From Candidatus Avimonas caecicola (GTDB taxonomy: Bacteria; Bacillota; Clostridia; Oscillospirales; Acutalibacteraceae), in NCBI GenBank assembly GCA_904419875.1, contig CAJFTG010000012.1, positions 38,763 through 88,616 of the forward strand: DNA of 49,854 bases, written 5' to 3'. This document shows positions 23,764 to 33,292 of this stretch, piece by piece. Made by a program: the position numbers and the translations under genes. How positions within the stretch are numbered: position 1 is the first letter of the stretch; every line of letters starts with the position of its first letter. The notes below the pieces were generated by a model. The model made no database searches and had not been told where the DNA came from. It was given only the letters and a program-made list of their open reading frames with translations.

Positions 23764-24387
23764 ATGAACACCTATCCGATTATCACCATCAGCCGGCAAT
23801 ATGGAAGCGGTGGCCGGCTGATCGGCAAACGCCTGGCGGAGGAGCTGGAGCTGCCTTTCTACGACAAAGATCTGATTACCCGCGCGGCGGAGGTAAGCGG
23901 GCTGAGCCCGGAGGTAATCGCCGCGGCGGAGGACCATACCCCGAGCAGCCTGCTGTACACCCTGTCCACCGGCGGCGGGCTGGCCGGGCTGGTCGGCGGC
24001 GTGGGGATGCCGCTGGGCGACCAGCTTTTCCTCGCGCAGTTCGACGCCATCCGGAAGATCGCGGCGGAAGGCCCCTGCGTCATCGTCGGCCGCTGCTCCA
24101 ACTATGTGCTCAAGGACCGGCCGGGCGCGCTGCACTTTTTTATCCACGCCGACCTGGAAAGCCGGATTGAACGCATCACCAGAGAATACGGCGTGCCGGA
24201 AAAAGAGGCGGAAGCCAAAATCGCCAAAACCGACAAACGCCGCGCCACCTATTATAACCATTACACCTCCATCAAATGGGGGCAGGCGAAGAATTATCAC
24301 CTGTCCGTGGACAGCGCCGCCCTCGGGGTGGAGGGCACGGCCGCGCTCCTGCGCGATTTTGCGGCGGCGTACCGCAAGCGGCACTGA
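23764..24387 (+). CDS. Cytidylate kinase-like family protein
   Basis: 207 residues with a P-loop variant ISRQYGSGGRLIGKRLA at the N-terminus and FYDKDLI, typical of the cytidylate-kinase-like family (PF13189). IVGRCSNYVL and a LID-like ADLESRIERITREYGV segment follow, then the characteristic DKRRATYYNHYT. True Cmk has a different substrate domain, so the substrate here is uncertain. It is preceded by AAGGAGG. It is followed after 66 bp by an FMN-binding split-barrel protein on the same strand, so the two may be cotranscribed. Confidence 0.88.
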   Translation: MNTYPIITISRQYGSGGRLIGKRLAEELELPFYDKDLITRAAEVSGLSPEVIAAAEDHTPSSLLYTLSTGGGLAGLVGGVGMPLGDQLFLAQFDAIRKIAAEGPCVIVGRCSNYVLKDRPGALHFFIHADLESRIERITREYGVPEKEAEAKIAKTDKRRATYYNHYTSIKWGQAKNYHLSVDSAALGVEGTAALLRDFAAAYRKRH

Positions 24388-24453
24388 CGTTCAGCGCCGG
24401 CCGCGCCCGCAGCGGCAGGGCCGGGCATAAACCTGTGTAGGGGAGGGGAATCC

Positions 24454-24945
24454 ATGTTCCGAGACATGCGCCGGAAAAAGCAGGCGCTTTCCGCGGAGGA
24501 ATGCGCCGCGGTGCTCAGCCGGGGGACCTCCGGTGTTCTTGCTCTGGACGGCGACGACGGATACCCCTACGCGGTGCCGCTCAGTTATGTTTACGACGGC
24601 TCCTGCCTCTACTTCCACTGCGCCCGGAGCGGACATAAGCTGGACGCCATACGGCGCAACCCGAAGGCGTCCTTCTGCGTCGTAGACCAGGACCGGGTCG
24701 TGCCGGCGGAATACACCTCCTACTTTCGGAGCGTGATCGCCTTCGGCACGATCCGGATTCTGGAGGATGCGGAGGAGAAACGGGCGGCCGTCGAAAAGCT
24801 GGCGGTAAAATACGCTCCGGACGACAGCGCCGCCAACCGCCGCCGGGCGATCGAACAGGGGTGGGCGCCCCTGTGCATGCTGGAAATGCGGATCGCGCAT
24901 CTGTCCGGCAAGGAGGCGGCCGAACTGGCGGGAGGCGGGCGGTGA
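24454..24945 (+). CDS. Pyridoxamine 5'-phosphate oxidase-like (NimA-type) FMN-binding protein
   Basis: A 163-residue split-barrel flavoprotein of the NimA/COG3467 group. It starts MRRKKQALSAEEC; PYAVPLSYVYDG, LYFHCARSGHKLDAI and NPKASFCVVDQD form the FMN-binding barrel, and SVIAFGTIRIL is the following strand. Family members are nitroreductase-like or flavin-binding proteins of mostly unknown substrate; resistance to nitroimidazoles has been shown only for some Nim proteins and cannot be claimed here. AGGGGAGGGGA lies just before ATG. Confidence 0.85.
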   Translation: MFRDMRRKKQALSAEECAAVLSRGTSGVLALDGDDGYPYAVPLSYVYDGSCLYFHCARSGHKLDAIRRNPKASFCVVDQDRVVPAEYTSYFRSVIAFGTIRILEDAEEKRAAVEKLAVKYAPDDSAANRRRAIEQGWAPLCMLEMRIAHLSGKEAAELAGGGR

Positions 24946-25080
24946 AGCCTGCTTCCCACAGCGCCGCCCGCGCCCGTTGGCAGGCGGCCGGCGGCGGATG
25001 GGGCGGCAGCGTGCTGGCGGGGCTTCCGGCCCGCACCGGGTCACCCGGCCGGCAGCGTCCCGCCCCGGTTTTTCCATTTC

Positions 25081-25132
25081 CCTCACTTTCTTCACTTTCC
25101 TCACTACCCTCACTACCCTCACTACCCTCCCC
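25081..25132 (+). repeat. Pyrimidine-rich 9-bp tandem repeat
   Basis: Successive CTCACTTTC / TTCACTTTC / CTCACTACC units (CTCACTACC three times in a row). The tract has the appearance of a replication-slippage product. Confidence 0.8.
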
Positions 25133-25214
25133 CACGTTCCTCACCGCCCTTCGTCGTCTTCCGCCGCTCCATGCCGCTCCATGCCGCCATATGCCGCCTT
25201 TGCCCCTTTCCTTC

Positions 25215-25290
25215 CCGGTGCATCGGCGCACTGGTGCACTGGTGCACTGGTGCACGGGCGCACGGGTGCGCCGATGCGCCGATGCACCGG
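25215..25290. repeat. Inverted repeat enclosing CTGGTGCA tandem units
   Basis: A perfect 16-bp inverted repeat (25215-25230 with 25275-25290) encloses three CTGGTGCA units and further GGGCGCAC/GGGTGCGC variants. The whole block can form a long imperfect hairpin on either strand. Confidence 0.75.
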
Positions 25291-25343
25291 ACGGCCAAGC
25301 GTCCGGTGCCGGGCCGCCGTACGGCCGCACAAAAATTCACCGT

Positions 25344-25373
25344 TTAAAGGGCCGCCCATCCGGGGCGGCCCTT
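25344..25373 (-). terminator. Terminator between yitT and the FMN-binding gene
   Basis: AAGGGCCGCCC (25347-25357) and GGGCGGCCCTT (25363-25373) form an 11-bp stem with a 5-nt loop. On the minus strand it runs into TTTAAAC. It is plausible for both converging genes. Confidence 0.7.
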
Positions 25374-25486
25374 CATGCGTTTCGGACGCGTCGCCTTTTC
25401 GCCGCCCCATCCGCCCCGTCCGTCCCAGCCGCCCTATCTGCCGCCGGCCGGGCGAAGGGGGTGTCGGGCGGGTATGAGGCGGGCCG

Positions 25487-26407
25487 TCAGCCTTTTTCCG
25501 AGCGGCGGAAGCCTTCGCCCAGGATCTCGTCGGTGGAGGTGACGACCACAAAGGCGCCGGGATCGTGATCCCAGACCAATGTGCGCAGCTCGTACACCTC
25601 CGGCGGGCGGACAGCGCAGAGCAGCACCCGCCGGGCGTCGCCGGTATAGGCCCCCGTCGCGTTGAGCATGGTCACCCCCCGGCCGAGCCGGCGGAGGATA
25701 TCGTCCGCCACCTCCCGCTCCCTGCGGGTCATAATCAGCAGCATCTTGCCCTTGTGCTGCCCATAGATCAGGGTGTCCATCAGGCTGGAGGAAACAAAAA
25801 TCAGCACCATCGCATACAGCGCGCTTTCCAGGTTTTTATATACTACGGCGGAACAGGCCACCACCACGGCGTCCACCAGCAGAATCAGCCGGCCGATGGG
25901 GATGTGGGGAAGCCGGCGCTCCAGCAATCCGGCGACGATTTCACTGCCCCCGGTCGTCGCGCCGCGCATATAGATAAGGCCCAGCCCGGCTCCGGCCAGC
26001 ACGCCGCCGAAAACCGCCACCAGCATGGTGTCCCCCCGAAACGCGGGGAGAAAAAGGGCGCTGGTGTCGATAATCACCGATACCACCACCGTGGCGACCG
26101 CCGTTTTCAGGGTGTAGGTACGGCCGATGAATTTCCACGCGGCCGCCAGCAGGGGAATATTGATAATCAGGATGGTGGTGCCGATCGGCGCGCCGGTGAG
26201 GTAATTGATCAGGGTGGCCGCGCCGGTCACGCCGCCGGGGGCGATGTGGTTGGGCGCGGTGAACACGTTGACCGACAGGGCGTAGCAAAGGCTTCCCAGC
26301 AGCGTAATCAGGAGATCCAGCAGATACCGGCGGGCCCGGTGCGGCGGGCTTAGCGGCCGGGAACCGGCCCCGCCGGCCGTCCCGGGGTTGGCGTTGTTGC
26401 TGCGCAC
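25487..26407 (-). CDS. YitT family membrane protein
   Basis: 306 residues with about five transmembrane segments (LLDLLITLLGSLCYALSV, APNHIAPGGVTGAATLINYL, TTILIINIPLLAAAW, TLVAVFGG-type helices) followed by a cytoplasmic DUF2179 domain (from about residue 215, KGKMLLIMTRREREVADDIL). YitT proteins are widespread in Firmicutes and their transport role is unknown. The start is GTG at 26407, with AAGGAGG 7 bases upstream; a longer in-frame extension has no SD. It is the last gene of the ribosomal-protein/obg/mrnC cluster but is separated from mrnC by a terminator. Confidence 0.9.
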   Translation of the reverse strand: MRSNNANPGTAGGAGSRPLSPPHRARRYLLDLLITLLGSLCYALSVNVFTAPNHIAPGGVTGAATLINYLTGAPIGTTILIINIPLLAAAWKFIGRTYTLKTAVATVVVSVIIDTSALFLPAFRGDTMLVAVFGGVLAGAGLGLIYMRGATTGGSEIVAGLLERRLPHIPIGRLILLVDAVVVACSAVVYKNLESALYAMVLIFVSSSLMDTLIYGQHKGKMLLIMTRREREVADDILRRLGRGVTMLNATGAYTGDARRVLLCAVRPPEVYELRTLVWDHDPGAFVVVTSTDEILGEGFRRSEKG

Positions 26408-26465
26408 GGCGGCGCCTCCTTCCGAGCATGGGCGTAGTCCGCAGACGGCCCCTTCCGCAGAAAAC

Positions 26466-26538
26466 AAAAAGAGACCGCTTTCCGGCAAGGGAAACGGCTT
26501 TCCTCAAAGGAAGCGCCCCCGCCCGGAAATTAGTCTCT
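26466..26538 (-). terminator. Long structured terminator after mrnC, in the yitT leader
   Basis: GTCTCT/AGAGAC (26533-26538 with 26470-26475) and CCGGAAA/TTTCCGG (26523-26529 with 26479-26485) enclose a further GGAAGC/GCTTTCC hairpin. On the minus strand the structure ends in T5. The size, about 70 nt, exceeds a simple terminator, so an attenuator or leader role for yitT is possible. Confidence 0.55.
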
Positions 26539-26572
26539 CCCGATTTTTGCAAAAAATGAGGCCGGTCTGCGT

Positions 26573-26983
26573 TTATCGGCCTTTCTTTCCATCGTCCTCC
26601 GTCCGGCCGCCCCCATAAGCCACGGAAAACAGCTCCCGGCAGCGGGCGATGTTCCCCGACAGGTACAGGTAGCCGAACAGCGCTTCCAGCCCGGTGGCGC
26701 GGTGATAATCCCCGCCCGCGCGGGCGGTGTGGGCGTTGCGTCCCCTTTTAAAGACGGCCAGCTCCTCCTCGCTCAGCAGCGGGAGCAGAAGGTCCATCGC
26801 GGCGGACTGGGCCTCCGCCCGCACCAAAGCGACCGACAGCCTGTGCAGGTCGCCGTTGGGGCGGTTGGCCCGGCAGACCAGGGCCTCCCGCGCCATCAGC
26901 TCGTATACGCCGTCCCCCACAAACGCGAGCGTCAGCGGGGACAGGGCGCGCAGGTCCACCTCCTGCGGGAAAAGCCGCTCCAC
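26573..26983 (-). CDS. mrnC: Mini-ribonuclease 3
   Basis: A 136-residue catalytic RNase III domain without a dsRNA-binding domain. It matures 23S rRNA in Firmicutes. LTLAFVGDGVYEL contains the conserved Asp, and FKRGRNAHTARAGGDYHRATGLEALFGYLYL contains the second acidic cluster (GLEALFG). The GTG start at 26983 has AAGGAGG 8 bases upstream. It lies 48 bp after obg. The family is more often next to cysS; here it is grouped with obg and the L21/L27 genes, still a ribosome-biogenesis setting. Confidence 0.93.
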   Translation of the reverse strand: MERLFPQEVDLRALSPLTLAFVGDGVYELMAREALVCRANRPNGDLHRLSVALVRAEAQSAAMDLLLPLLSEEELAVFKRGRNAHTARAGGDYHRATGLEALFGYLYLSGNIARCRELFSVAYGGGRTEDDGKKGR

Positions 26984-27031
26984 AGCGTCCGCCTCCTTCC
27001 ATTGCCCGGGCGGGGGACGGCATCCCGCCGC

Positions 27032-28763
<1,732 letters not shown>

Positions 28764-28768
28764 GAAAC

Positions 28769-29086
28769 TTACACCTCCGTAATACTCACTTGCACATTGT
28801 GGGGATATTGCTTCTGCATTTCGCTCAGATGCAGGTAAAAACCTTCCATCAGTTCCCGGCACCGCGCCGCGTCCCCCTCCGAAAGCTCCACCGTCATCCG
28901 CCCGTCTTCTGCCCGGACGGCGGCGGGAAAGCGGTACACATCGGTCAGGGTGTTGGCCGTCATATACGCCGCGGAAGACACCGCCGCGCACACGATATCC
29001 TCTCCCGCCTCCCCCGCGCCGGAATGGCCGGAGAGGGAAAAGCCGGTCAGGACGCCGTTGCTGCGGAAGAATTTACTCCGCGTCAT
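28769..29086 (-). CDS. prp: Ribosomal-processing cysteine protease Prp
   Basis: A 105-residue Prp (YsxB). The catalytic His is in [22 protein letters not shown] and the catalytic Cys 11 residues or so later in the same motif. It removes the N-terminal leader of L27, encoded immediately downstream. The ATG at 29086 lies inside the last codons of rplU (14-bp overlap), with no strong SD, which points to translational coupling. The position between rplU and rpmA is the standard Firmicute arrangement. Confidence 0.95.
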   Translation of the reverse strand: MTRSKFFRSNGVLTGFSLSGHSGAGEAGEDIVCAAVSSAAYMTANTLTDVYRFPAAVRAEDGRMTVELSEGDAARCRELMEGFYLHLSEMQKQYPHNVQVSITEV

Positions 29087-29420
29087 CCGCGGCGGCCGCC
29101 TTGGGGGCCTTGGCGTTGATAGCCTCGATCTGCACCTTGGTGTAGGGCTGACGATGACCCATCTTGCGCTTGCTGCCCTTCTTGGGGCGGTAGGTGAAAA
29201 CCGTGAGCTTCCTGCCCTTGCCGCTTTTCAGCACGCGGGCTTCCACGCTCGCGCCCTTGACGTACGGCGCGCCGATTTTCAGCGCCTTGTCGTTGTGGAG
29301 CGCGATAATCTTGTCAAAGGTGACGGAGGATTCCTCGGCTGCATCCAGCTTTTCAATGAAGAGAACGTCGCCGGTCTCCACCTTGTACTGTTTGCCGCCG
29401 GTTTCAATGATAGCGTACAT
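29073..29420 (-). CDS. rplU: 50S ribosomal protein L21
   Basis: A 115-residue L21: [20 protein letters not shown] at the N-terminus, the [17 protein letters not shown] strand and the [17 protein letters not shown] signature, then an Ala-rich tail ([11 protein letters not shown]) that is longer than usual. The SD is weak (AGGTG about 12 bases before ATG), and the preceding leader contains hairpins, so a leader-based control is possible. It is first gene of rplU-prp-rpmA. Confidence 0.96.
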   Translation of the reverse strand: MYAIIETGGKQYKVETGDVLFIEKLDAAEESSVTFDKIIALHNDKALKIGAPYVKGASVEARVLKSGKGRKLTVFTYRPKKGSKRKMGHRQPYTKVQIEAINAKAPKAAAADDAE

Positions 29421-29549
29421 GGAATTGAGGCACCTGCCTTTTTCAGTCTCGCTGCCGGAAGGCGGGGCAGGCCGACGCGGCCTGTCCGCTTGTATCAGCC
29501 CGGGGCATGCGGCATCCGCTATTTTACCATGAAACCGGAGCGCTGTCAA
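29421..29549 (-). promoter_or_regulatory. rplU promoter and structured leader
   Basis: The minus-strand promoter TTGACA (29549-29544), 17 bp, TAAAAT (29526-29521) is near consensus. The ~95-nt leader contains an ACAGGCCG-CGT-CGGCCTG hairpin followed by an unusually weak SD. Autogenous L21 leaders are known in Firmicutes; equivalence is not established here. Confidence 0.7.
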
Positions 29550-29836
29550 GCATCGGCCGGCAGATTTCTCCCGTCTTTCCGTCTTCTGCCCTTTTCTGCC
29601 CTTTTTCGCCCTTTTGCGACCTCCTTCGCCTTTTCTTCCTTTTTATACCCTTTTCTTCCGTCTATGCGGCGATCTGCGAAAACGAGGGCGGCCGCCCATC
29701 CCGGAGGCCGGTGCGGGCCGGGCCCGCCTCCGTCCGCAGGCATCGCGCCCTCTGCAAAGCCGGGCGCGCCGGGCGGAAAAAGAGGCTGGGCATTCCCGCC
29801 GAAAAATGGTATGATGGGAAACAGGGGGTGACGGGA
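29550..29836. other. Divergent intergenic region with a pyrimidine-rich tract
   Basis: No gene. A CTTTTCTGCCC/CCCTTTTxxC-type pyrimidine repeat spans about 29576-29656, followed by the promoter at 29787-29815. Confidence 0.5.
29787..29815 (+). promoter_or_regulatory. Promoter of the hypothetical gene at 29837
   Basis: TGGGCA (29787-29792), 17 bp, TATGAT (29810-29815). Confidence 0.5.
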
Positions 29837-30490
29837 ATGAACAGCTATCCGATTTGGGAAGATTATCTCGCGCTCTCCGCTCACCCGGACGGAGACGCGG
29901 CCCGGGAGGGAGAAAGGCGGGCCGCGCTGCTGGCCTGGGCGGAGCGGCCCTATGCCGTTCTGCCGCCCCTGAAGGAAACCGTCCGCTGGGTGCGCGCCCA
30001 TCCGGACCGCTCCTTTTCGCCTCTGTTTTGGCAAAGGATGGTCTTTCCCTTTCTGGAACCGGACGCAGGCGACGCGGCCGACGCCCTTCTTCTCCTGTTT
30101 GAACAGGGGGCGGAGGAGGAATACCGGGAAGCCCGGTGCCCGGCCGTGCCGTGCCGCCGGCTTGAGGAAATCGTTCTCTCCCAATATCCCGGCGCCGTTC
30201 CCGTCCTGCGCAGCCGCTATATGCGCTGGACCCGGCGGCTGGCCCTGTCCGTCCGCGCCGTACCGCACGCCGTGCTGTACAAGGAACAGCCCGCCAACCG
30301 CCGGCAGACGGCAGCCCTGTCAGCCCAGCTGTATTCTTATCAGCTGCTCAGCGAGCAGCTTCAGATCGACAACCGGGAATTCATCGCCTGTCTGCGGATT
30401 CTGTATGCCGCCTGGGCCGCCTACCTGGACGACCCGGGGCGGTTTTCCGGCTTTGCCGACTGCCTGCGCCGGCGCCGTATCTCCCTGTGA
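29837..30490 (+). CDS. Hypothetical protein
   Basis: A 217-residue, predominantly helical protein with no transmembrane segment or signal peptide and no motif I recognise. It starts MNSYPIWEDYLALSAHPDGD and ends in a Tyr/Arg-rich helical region (LYSYQLLSEQLQIDNREF, LRILYAAWAAYL). ATG follows AGGGGGTG. A promoter-like pair lies 22 bases upstream. It is transcribed divergently from rplU and followed by an unknown membrane protein with its own promoter. Confidence 0.75.
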   Translation: MNSYPIWEDYLALSAHPDGDAAREGERRAALLAWAERPYAVLPPLKETVRWVRAHPDRSFSPLFWQRMVFPFLEPDAGDAADALLLLFEQGAEEEYREARCPAVPCRRLEEIVLSQYPGAVPVLRSRYMRWTRRLALSVRAVPHAVLYKEQPANRRQTAALSAQLYSYQLLSEQLQIDNREFIACLRILYAAWAAYLDDPGRFSGFADCLRRRRISL

Positions 30491-30532
30491 AAAACGCTTT
30501 TGGGGAAAAGCGCGGAAATCCTCCGGCTTTCC

Positions 30533-30561
30533 TTGCTTTTTCGGCCAAGAGACGGTATAAT
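30533..30561 (+). promoter_or_regulatory. Promoter of the membrane protein gene at 30669
   Basis: TTGCTT (30533-30538), 17 bp, TATAAT (30556-30561). Confidence 0.7.
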
Positions 30562-30668
30562 GAAAAAACCCGGCGCCGTACGCATCCGGCGCCGCCGTAT
30601 CAACGACAACGCAGGCGGCCCGCCGGCCCTTAACACGGCGGGCCGAGGAAAGGCAAAGAAAGGCAAGA

Positions 30669-31502
30669 ATGATTATGAATAAAAGTAAAAAGCAGCCGGA
30701 TACCGCGGCCGTTTCTCCGGCGGCCGGCGGGGACGGGAAGGACACGGCGGAAAGCCCCCGGCGCCCCTCTTTTATGGGGAGCCTGACTCCGGAAAAAAGC
30801 CGCAACATCCTGCTGGGGATTTCGGCCGTCCAGCTGGTTCTGGCCGTCCTGATGTACATGCTGCCCTCCGTCAACAACGGGCTGCTGCTGGCGGAGGCGG
30901 CCGTCGCCGTGGCGCTCGCCCTTTTCGTGCGGTTTGGCCCGCAGGAAAGCCGGGCGTTCCGGGTGATTATGCGCACGGTATTCCTCCTTCTGATCCTCGT
31001 CCCCCTGATTTTCACCGTGGTGACGATGATCTGGACCAATTCCCTGCGCTCGCTGGACAGCAGCGAGACGACGCAGGCGTTCCTGACGCTGAGCAACTGG
31101 TTCCTGTTCGCGGATGTGGCTCTTCCGCCGCTGCTTTTTCTGCAGCCGGTTCTGGCGCTGAATACGCGCGGCAGCCACGCCTTCGACCGCGTCCTGCTGC
31201 GGATTCTGGCCGCGCTGACGCTGATCGGCTCCGTTCTTCTGTGCTTCTTTGCGCTGGAGTACACCACCCCGGACGGCGGGGAGATCCTCACCGAAATCAC
31301 CTATTACCCGGTTCTGTTCGGCCATACCTTCACCATACCGATCGCTTTCGAGAATATCCTCACCCGGATCCTGCTCTGCGGCCTGAGCGCGGCGGCGCTG
31401 GTTTTCTCCTTCCTTCCCGCCGCCCGCAGGAGGGACGGCGGCCGCCCCGCCCCCGCGTCCGGCGGGGAAAAGGCCGGCCGAAGCCCGCAGAAAGCGGGAT
31501 AA
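30669..31502 (+). CDS. Hypothetical polytopic membrane protein
   Basis: 277 residues. A charged, disordered cytoplasmic N-terminus (1-45) is followed by about six hydrophobic segments (ILLGISAVQLVLAVLMYML, LLLAEAAVAVALALFV, VFLLLILVPLIFTVVTMI, WFLFADVALPPLLFLQPV, LRILAALTLIGSVLLCFF, LTRILLCGLSAAALVFSFL) and a basic Gly/Pro-rich tail. No catalytic motif was recognised. Starts at 30669 and 30675 are both possible; the first fits GAAAGG better. Function unknown. Confidence 0.75.
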   Translation: MIMNKSKKQPDTAAVSPAAGGDGKDTAESPRRPSFMGSLTPEKSRNILLGISAVQLVLAVLMYMLPSVNNGLLLAEAAVAVALALFVRFGPQESRAFRVIMRTVFLLLILVPLIFTVVTMIWTNSLRSLDSSETTQAFLTLSNWFLFADVALPPLLFLQPVLALNTRGSHAFDRVLLRILAALTLIGSVLLCFFALEYTTPDGGEILTEITYYPVLFGHTFTIPIAFENILTRILLCGLSAAALVFSFLPAARRRDGGRPAPASGGEKAGRSPQKAG

Positions 31503-31561
31503 CCGGAAGCCGCGGGAAGCGCCGACAGGAGCCCGCCAACAGCCGGAGGTTTTCTCTTACA

Positions 31562-31608
31562 AAAAGCCGCCCGCCTCGTGCCGTTGCGCGAGGCGGGCGG
31601 TTCTTCTT
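31562..31608 (+). terminator. Bidirectional terminator between convergent genes
   Basis: CCGCCCGCCTCG (31567-31578) pairs with CGAGGCGGGCGG (31589-31600). The plus tail is TTCTTCTT and the minus tail is CTTTTT. It can serve both the membrane protein gene and the minus-strand XRE gene. Confidence 0.8.
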
Positions 31609-31657
31609 GATTTGAGGTATCCGGGAGCCTGTCCCCGGCCCTCCCGTTCGTCCCCGG

Positions 31658-32344
31658 CTATTTCAGCCGGGTTTCCGCATTTTTCAGCAGATTGAAAAGG
31701 GAGGAGGCAAACAGCGGGTAGTCCGCCGCGATGGTGTCGGAGGAAATCAGCGGCGCGTCCGCCGCCGGAAGCCCTTCCTCTCCCGCCACGTCGTGGCCGG
31801 AGGCCAGCCGGCCGATCACCGCCGCGGTACGGCCCAACTCCCCGGTCAGGGAGGGCTGGAACAGGTAGCGGGGGACGGAATACAGCGCCTCCGGATTCTT
31901 CGGGTTGGCGGAATACAGCTGGCGGAACACCGAATACACCGCCAGCGTCAGATAAGCCGAAACCTCCGCCGTCAACGCTTTGTTATTGCATCGCTGAAGC
32001 AGATCGAATATAATATTCAGCGAATTGACCACCAGTTTTTTGTTCAGCACCGGCAGCACGCTGCCGCGGAACCGGTTGTCCTTGGCGGACGGGTCGTGAT
32101 CGGGGATTTCCTCCACCGCAATCACCGCGCCGGTCTTGTCCGCCGTCCGCCCCAAAAGATAATCGCAGGAGACATGATAAAAATCAGCCGCCCGCACCAC
32201 AAAATCCAGCCCGCATTCCCGGATTCCTTTTTCATAGTGGGAAAGGAGCGCCTGAGAAACCTGCAGCTCCACCGACGCCTGCTTCTGACTGATGCCGCGC
32301 TCCTTCCGGAGCAGCGTAAGGATTCTGGGAAAAGCGGAATTCAT
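31658..32344 (-). CDS. XRE-family transcriptional regulator with C-terminal helical domain
   Basis: 228 residues. The N-terminal HTH (about 5-62) reads TLLRKERGISQKQASVELQV-SQALLSHYEKGIRECG, followed by DFYHVSCDYLLGRT, the usual end of HTH_3 domains. The remaining ~160 residues are helical with no recognised ligand motif. GAGGTG lies 9 bases before ATG. It is divergent from the histidine phosphatase gene, with a 16-bp palindrome over its own -35 box, which suggests autoregulation and possibly control of the neighbour. Confidence 0.88.
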   Translation of the reverse strand: MNSAFPRILTLLRKERGISQKQASVELQVSQALLSHYEKGIRECGLDFVVRAADFYHVSCDYLLGRTADKTGAVIAVEEIPDHDPSAKDNRFRGSVLPVLNKKLVVNSLNIIFDLLQRCNNKALTAEVSAYLTLAVYSVFRQLYSANPKNPEALYSVPRYLFQPSLTGELGRTAAVIGRLASGHDVAGEEGLPAADAPLISSDTIAADYPLFASSLFNLLKNAETRLK

Positions 32345-32493
32345 AGTGCGTGCACCTCAAAACCTCATTTTTGCCAAGGAAGCCCCCCAACGGCGGAAGA
32401 AACGGGCGGACGAAAAGAACATCCCAACCGAATCCGACGTCAATCAGGACAAGGCGGGATGAACAATACATCCGAATATACTGTCTGTTATCG

Positions 32494-32527
32494 ATTATAC
32501 CGCAAAATGATACGATTTGTAAATCGT
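32494..32527 (-). promoter_or_regulatory. XRE promoter with overlapping palindromic operator
   Basis: Minus-strand TTTACA (32523-32518), 18 bp, TATAAT (32499-32494). The palindrome ACGATTT-GT-AAATCGT (32512-32527) covers the -35. Partial half-sites (AAATC, GATTT) continue to about 32541, near the SD of the divergent gene. Confidence 0.65.
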
Positions 32528-32556
32528 CAAATTGTGATTTTTAAGGAGGAATTTTG

Positions 32557-33177
32557 ATGAAAACTTACAAAATCCACCTGATTCGGCATGGGCTGACCGA
32601 CGCCAACGAACGGGGGCTGTACATTGGCCGCACCGACCTTCCTCTCTCCCCCGCCGGGCTGACCCGCCTACTGGCGCTGAAAAAGGCCGGCGGCTATCCG
32701 CCGGCCCGCCGCTTCTTCACCAGCCCCCTCCTGCGCTGCCGGCAGACGCTGGAGGTGCTGTATCCCGGCTGCCAGGCGGAGGCGCTGCCCGGGCTGGCGG
32801 AGTGCGATTTCGGGGAATGGGAGGGAAAAAGCGTCCACGCCCTCAAGGCGGACAGCCGTTTTCAGGAGTGGATTGCCGGCGGACGCTCCGAAATCCCGGG
32901 CGGGGAAAGCGCGCAGGCGTTCCAGGAACGGGTCGCGGCCGCGTTCGAGGGGCTGGTGGAAGGATTGATGCGCGTCGGGGACACCGACGCGGTGGTGTGC
33001 ACCCACGGCGGCGTGGTGATGCTGCTGATGGCGAAATACGCCCTCCCCCGCCAGCCGCTCCAGGCCTGGGCCGGGCCGGACGGCGGCGGCTTTACCCTGC
33101 GGGTCACCCCCGGCATCTGGATGCGGGAGCCGGTGGCCGAAGCCGTCTGCTCACTGCCGGCGCAGGCCGCCGAGTAA
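32557..33177 (+). CDS. Histidine phosphatase family protein
   Basis: A 206-residue phosphoglycerate-mutase-fold phosphatase. HLIRHGLTDANERGLYIGRT carries the catalytic RHG, TSPLLRCRQT the second Arg, LAECDFGEWEGK the acid-loop region and CTHGGVVMLLM the second catalytic His. The pattern resembles CobC (alpha-ribazole phosphatase)-like members, but no cobalamin gene is nearby, so the substrate is open. ATG at 32557 has AAGGAGG 7 bases upstream. A 26-bp tandem duplication overlaps the stop codon. Confidence 0.9.
   Translation: MKTYKIHLIRHGLTDANERGLYIGRTDLPLSPAGLTRLLALKKAGGYPPARRFFTSPLLRCRQTLEVLYPGCQAEALPGLAECDFGEWEGKSVHALKADSRFQEWIAGGRSEIPGGESAQAFQERVAAAFEGLVEGLMRVGDTDAVVCTHGGVVMLLMAKYALPRQPLQAWAGPDGGGFTLRVTPGIWMREPVAEAVCSLPAQAAE
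33122..33162 (+). repeat. 26-bp tandem duplication across a stop codon (actual span 33114-33122 third copy; see evidence)
   Basis: The unit GCAGGCCGCCGAGTAACCGG plus GGACGG occupies 33162-33187 and is repeated exactly at 33188-33213, with a partial third copy at 33214-33222. The first copy contains the TAA stop of the phosphatase gene. Confidence 0.3.
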
Positions 33178-33222
33178 CCGGGGACGGGCAGGCCGCCGAG
33201 TAACCGGGGACGGGCAGGCCGC
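33162..33222 (+). repeat. 26-bp tandem duplication across the phosphatase stop codon
   Basis: A 26-bp unit (33162-33187) containing the last codons and TAA of the histidine phosphatase gene is repeated exactly at 33188-33213, with a 9-bp partial third copy. The first stop is intact, so the protein end is not changed. Confidence 0.85.
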
Positions 33223-33242
33223 GCCCCCTCTCCACCCTTTGC

Positions 33243-33278
33243 AAAAAAGGGGGCGGAACGTGCGTTCCGCCCCCTCTT
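33243..33278 (-). terminator. Intrinsic terminator of the HAD gene
   Basis: GGGGGCGGAACG (33249-33260) pairs with CGTTCCGCCCCC (33263-33274). The minus strand continues into T6 (33248-33243). It can also stop the convergent phosphatase transcript. Confidence 0.85.
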
Positions 33279-33292
33279 CCCTTGCCGCGGTG

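Larger units (their letters stand above)
24946..25346. other. Intergenic region with simple tandem and inverted repeats
   Basis: No gene recognised. It carries a pyrimidine-rich (CTCACTACC)n tract at about 25081-25132 and the 76-bp inverted/tandem repeat at 25215-25290. Confidence 0.6.

Noticed and set aside
25081-25290. Possible CRISPR array
   Set aside because: The units are contiguous 8-9 bp repeats without spacers, and no cas gene is near.
33114-33122. The feature entry with start 33162 and end 33122
   Set aside because: That entry carries a coordinate error; the correct annotation of the 26-bp duplication is the separate entry at 33162-33222.
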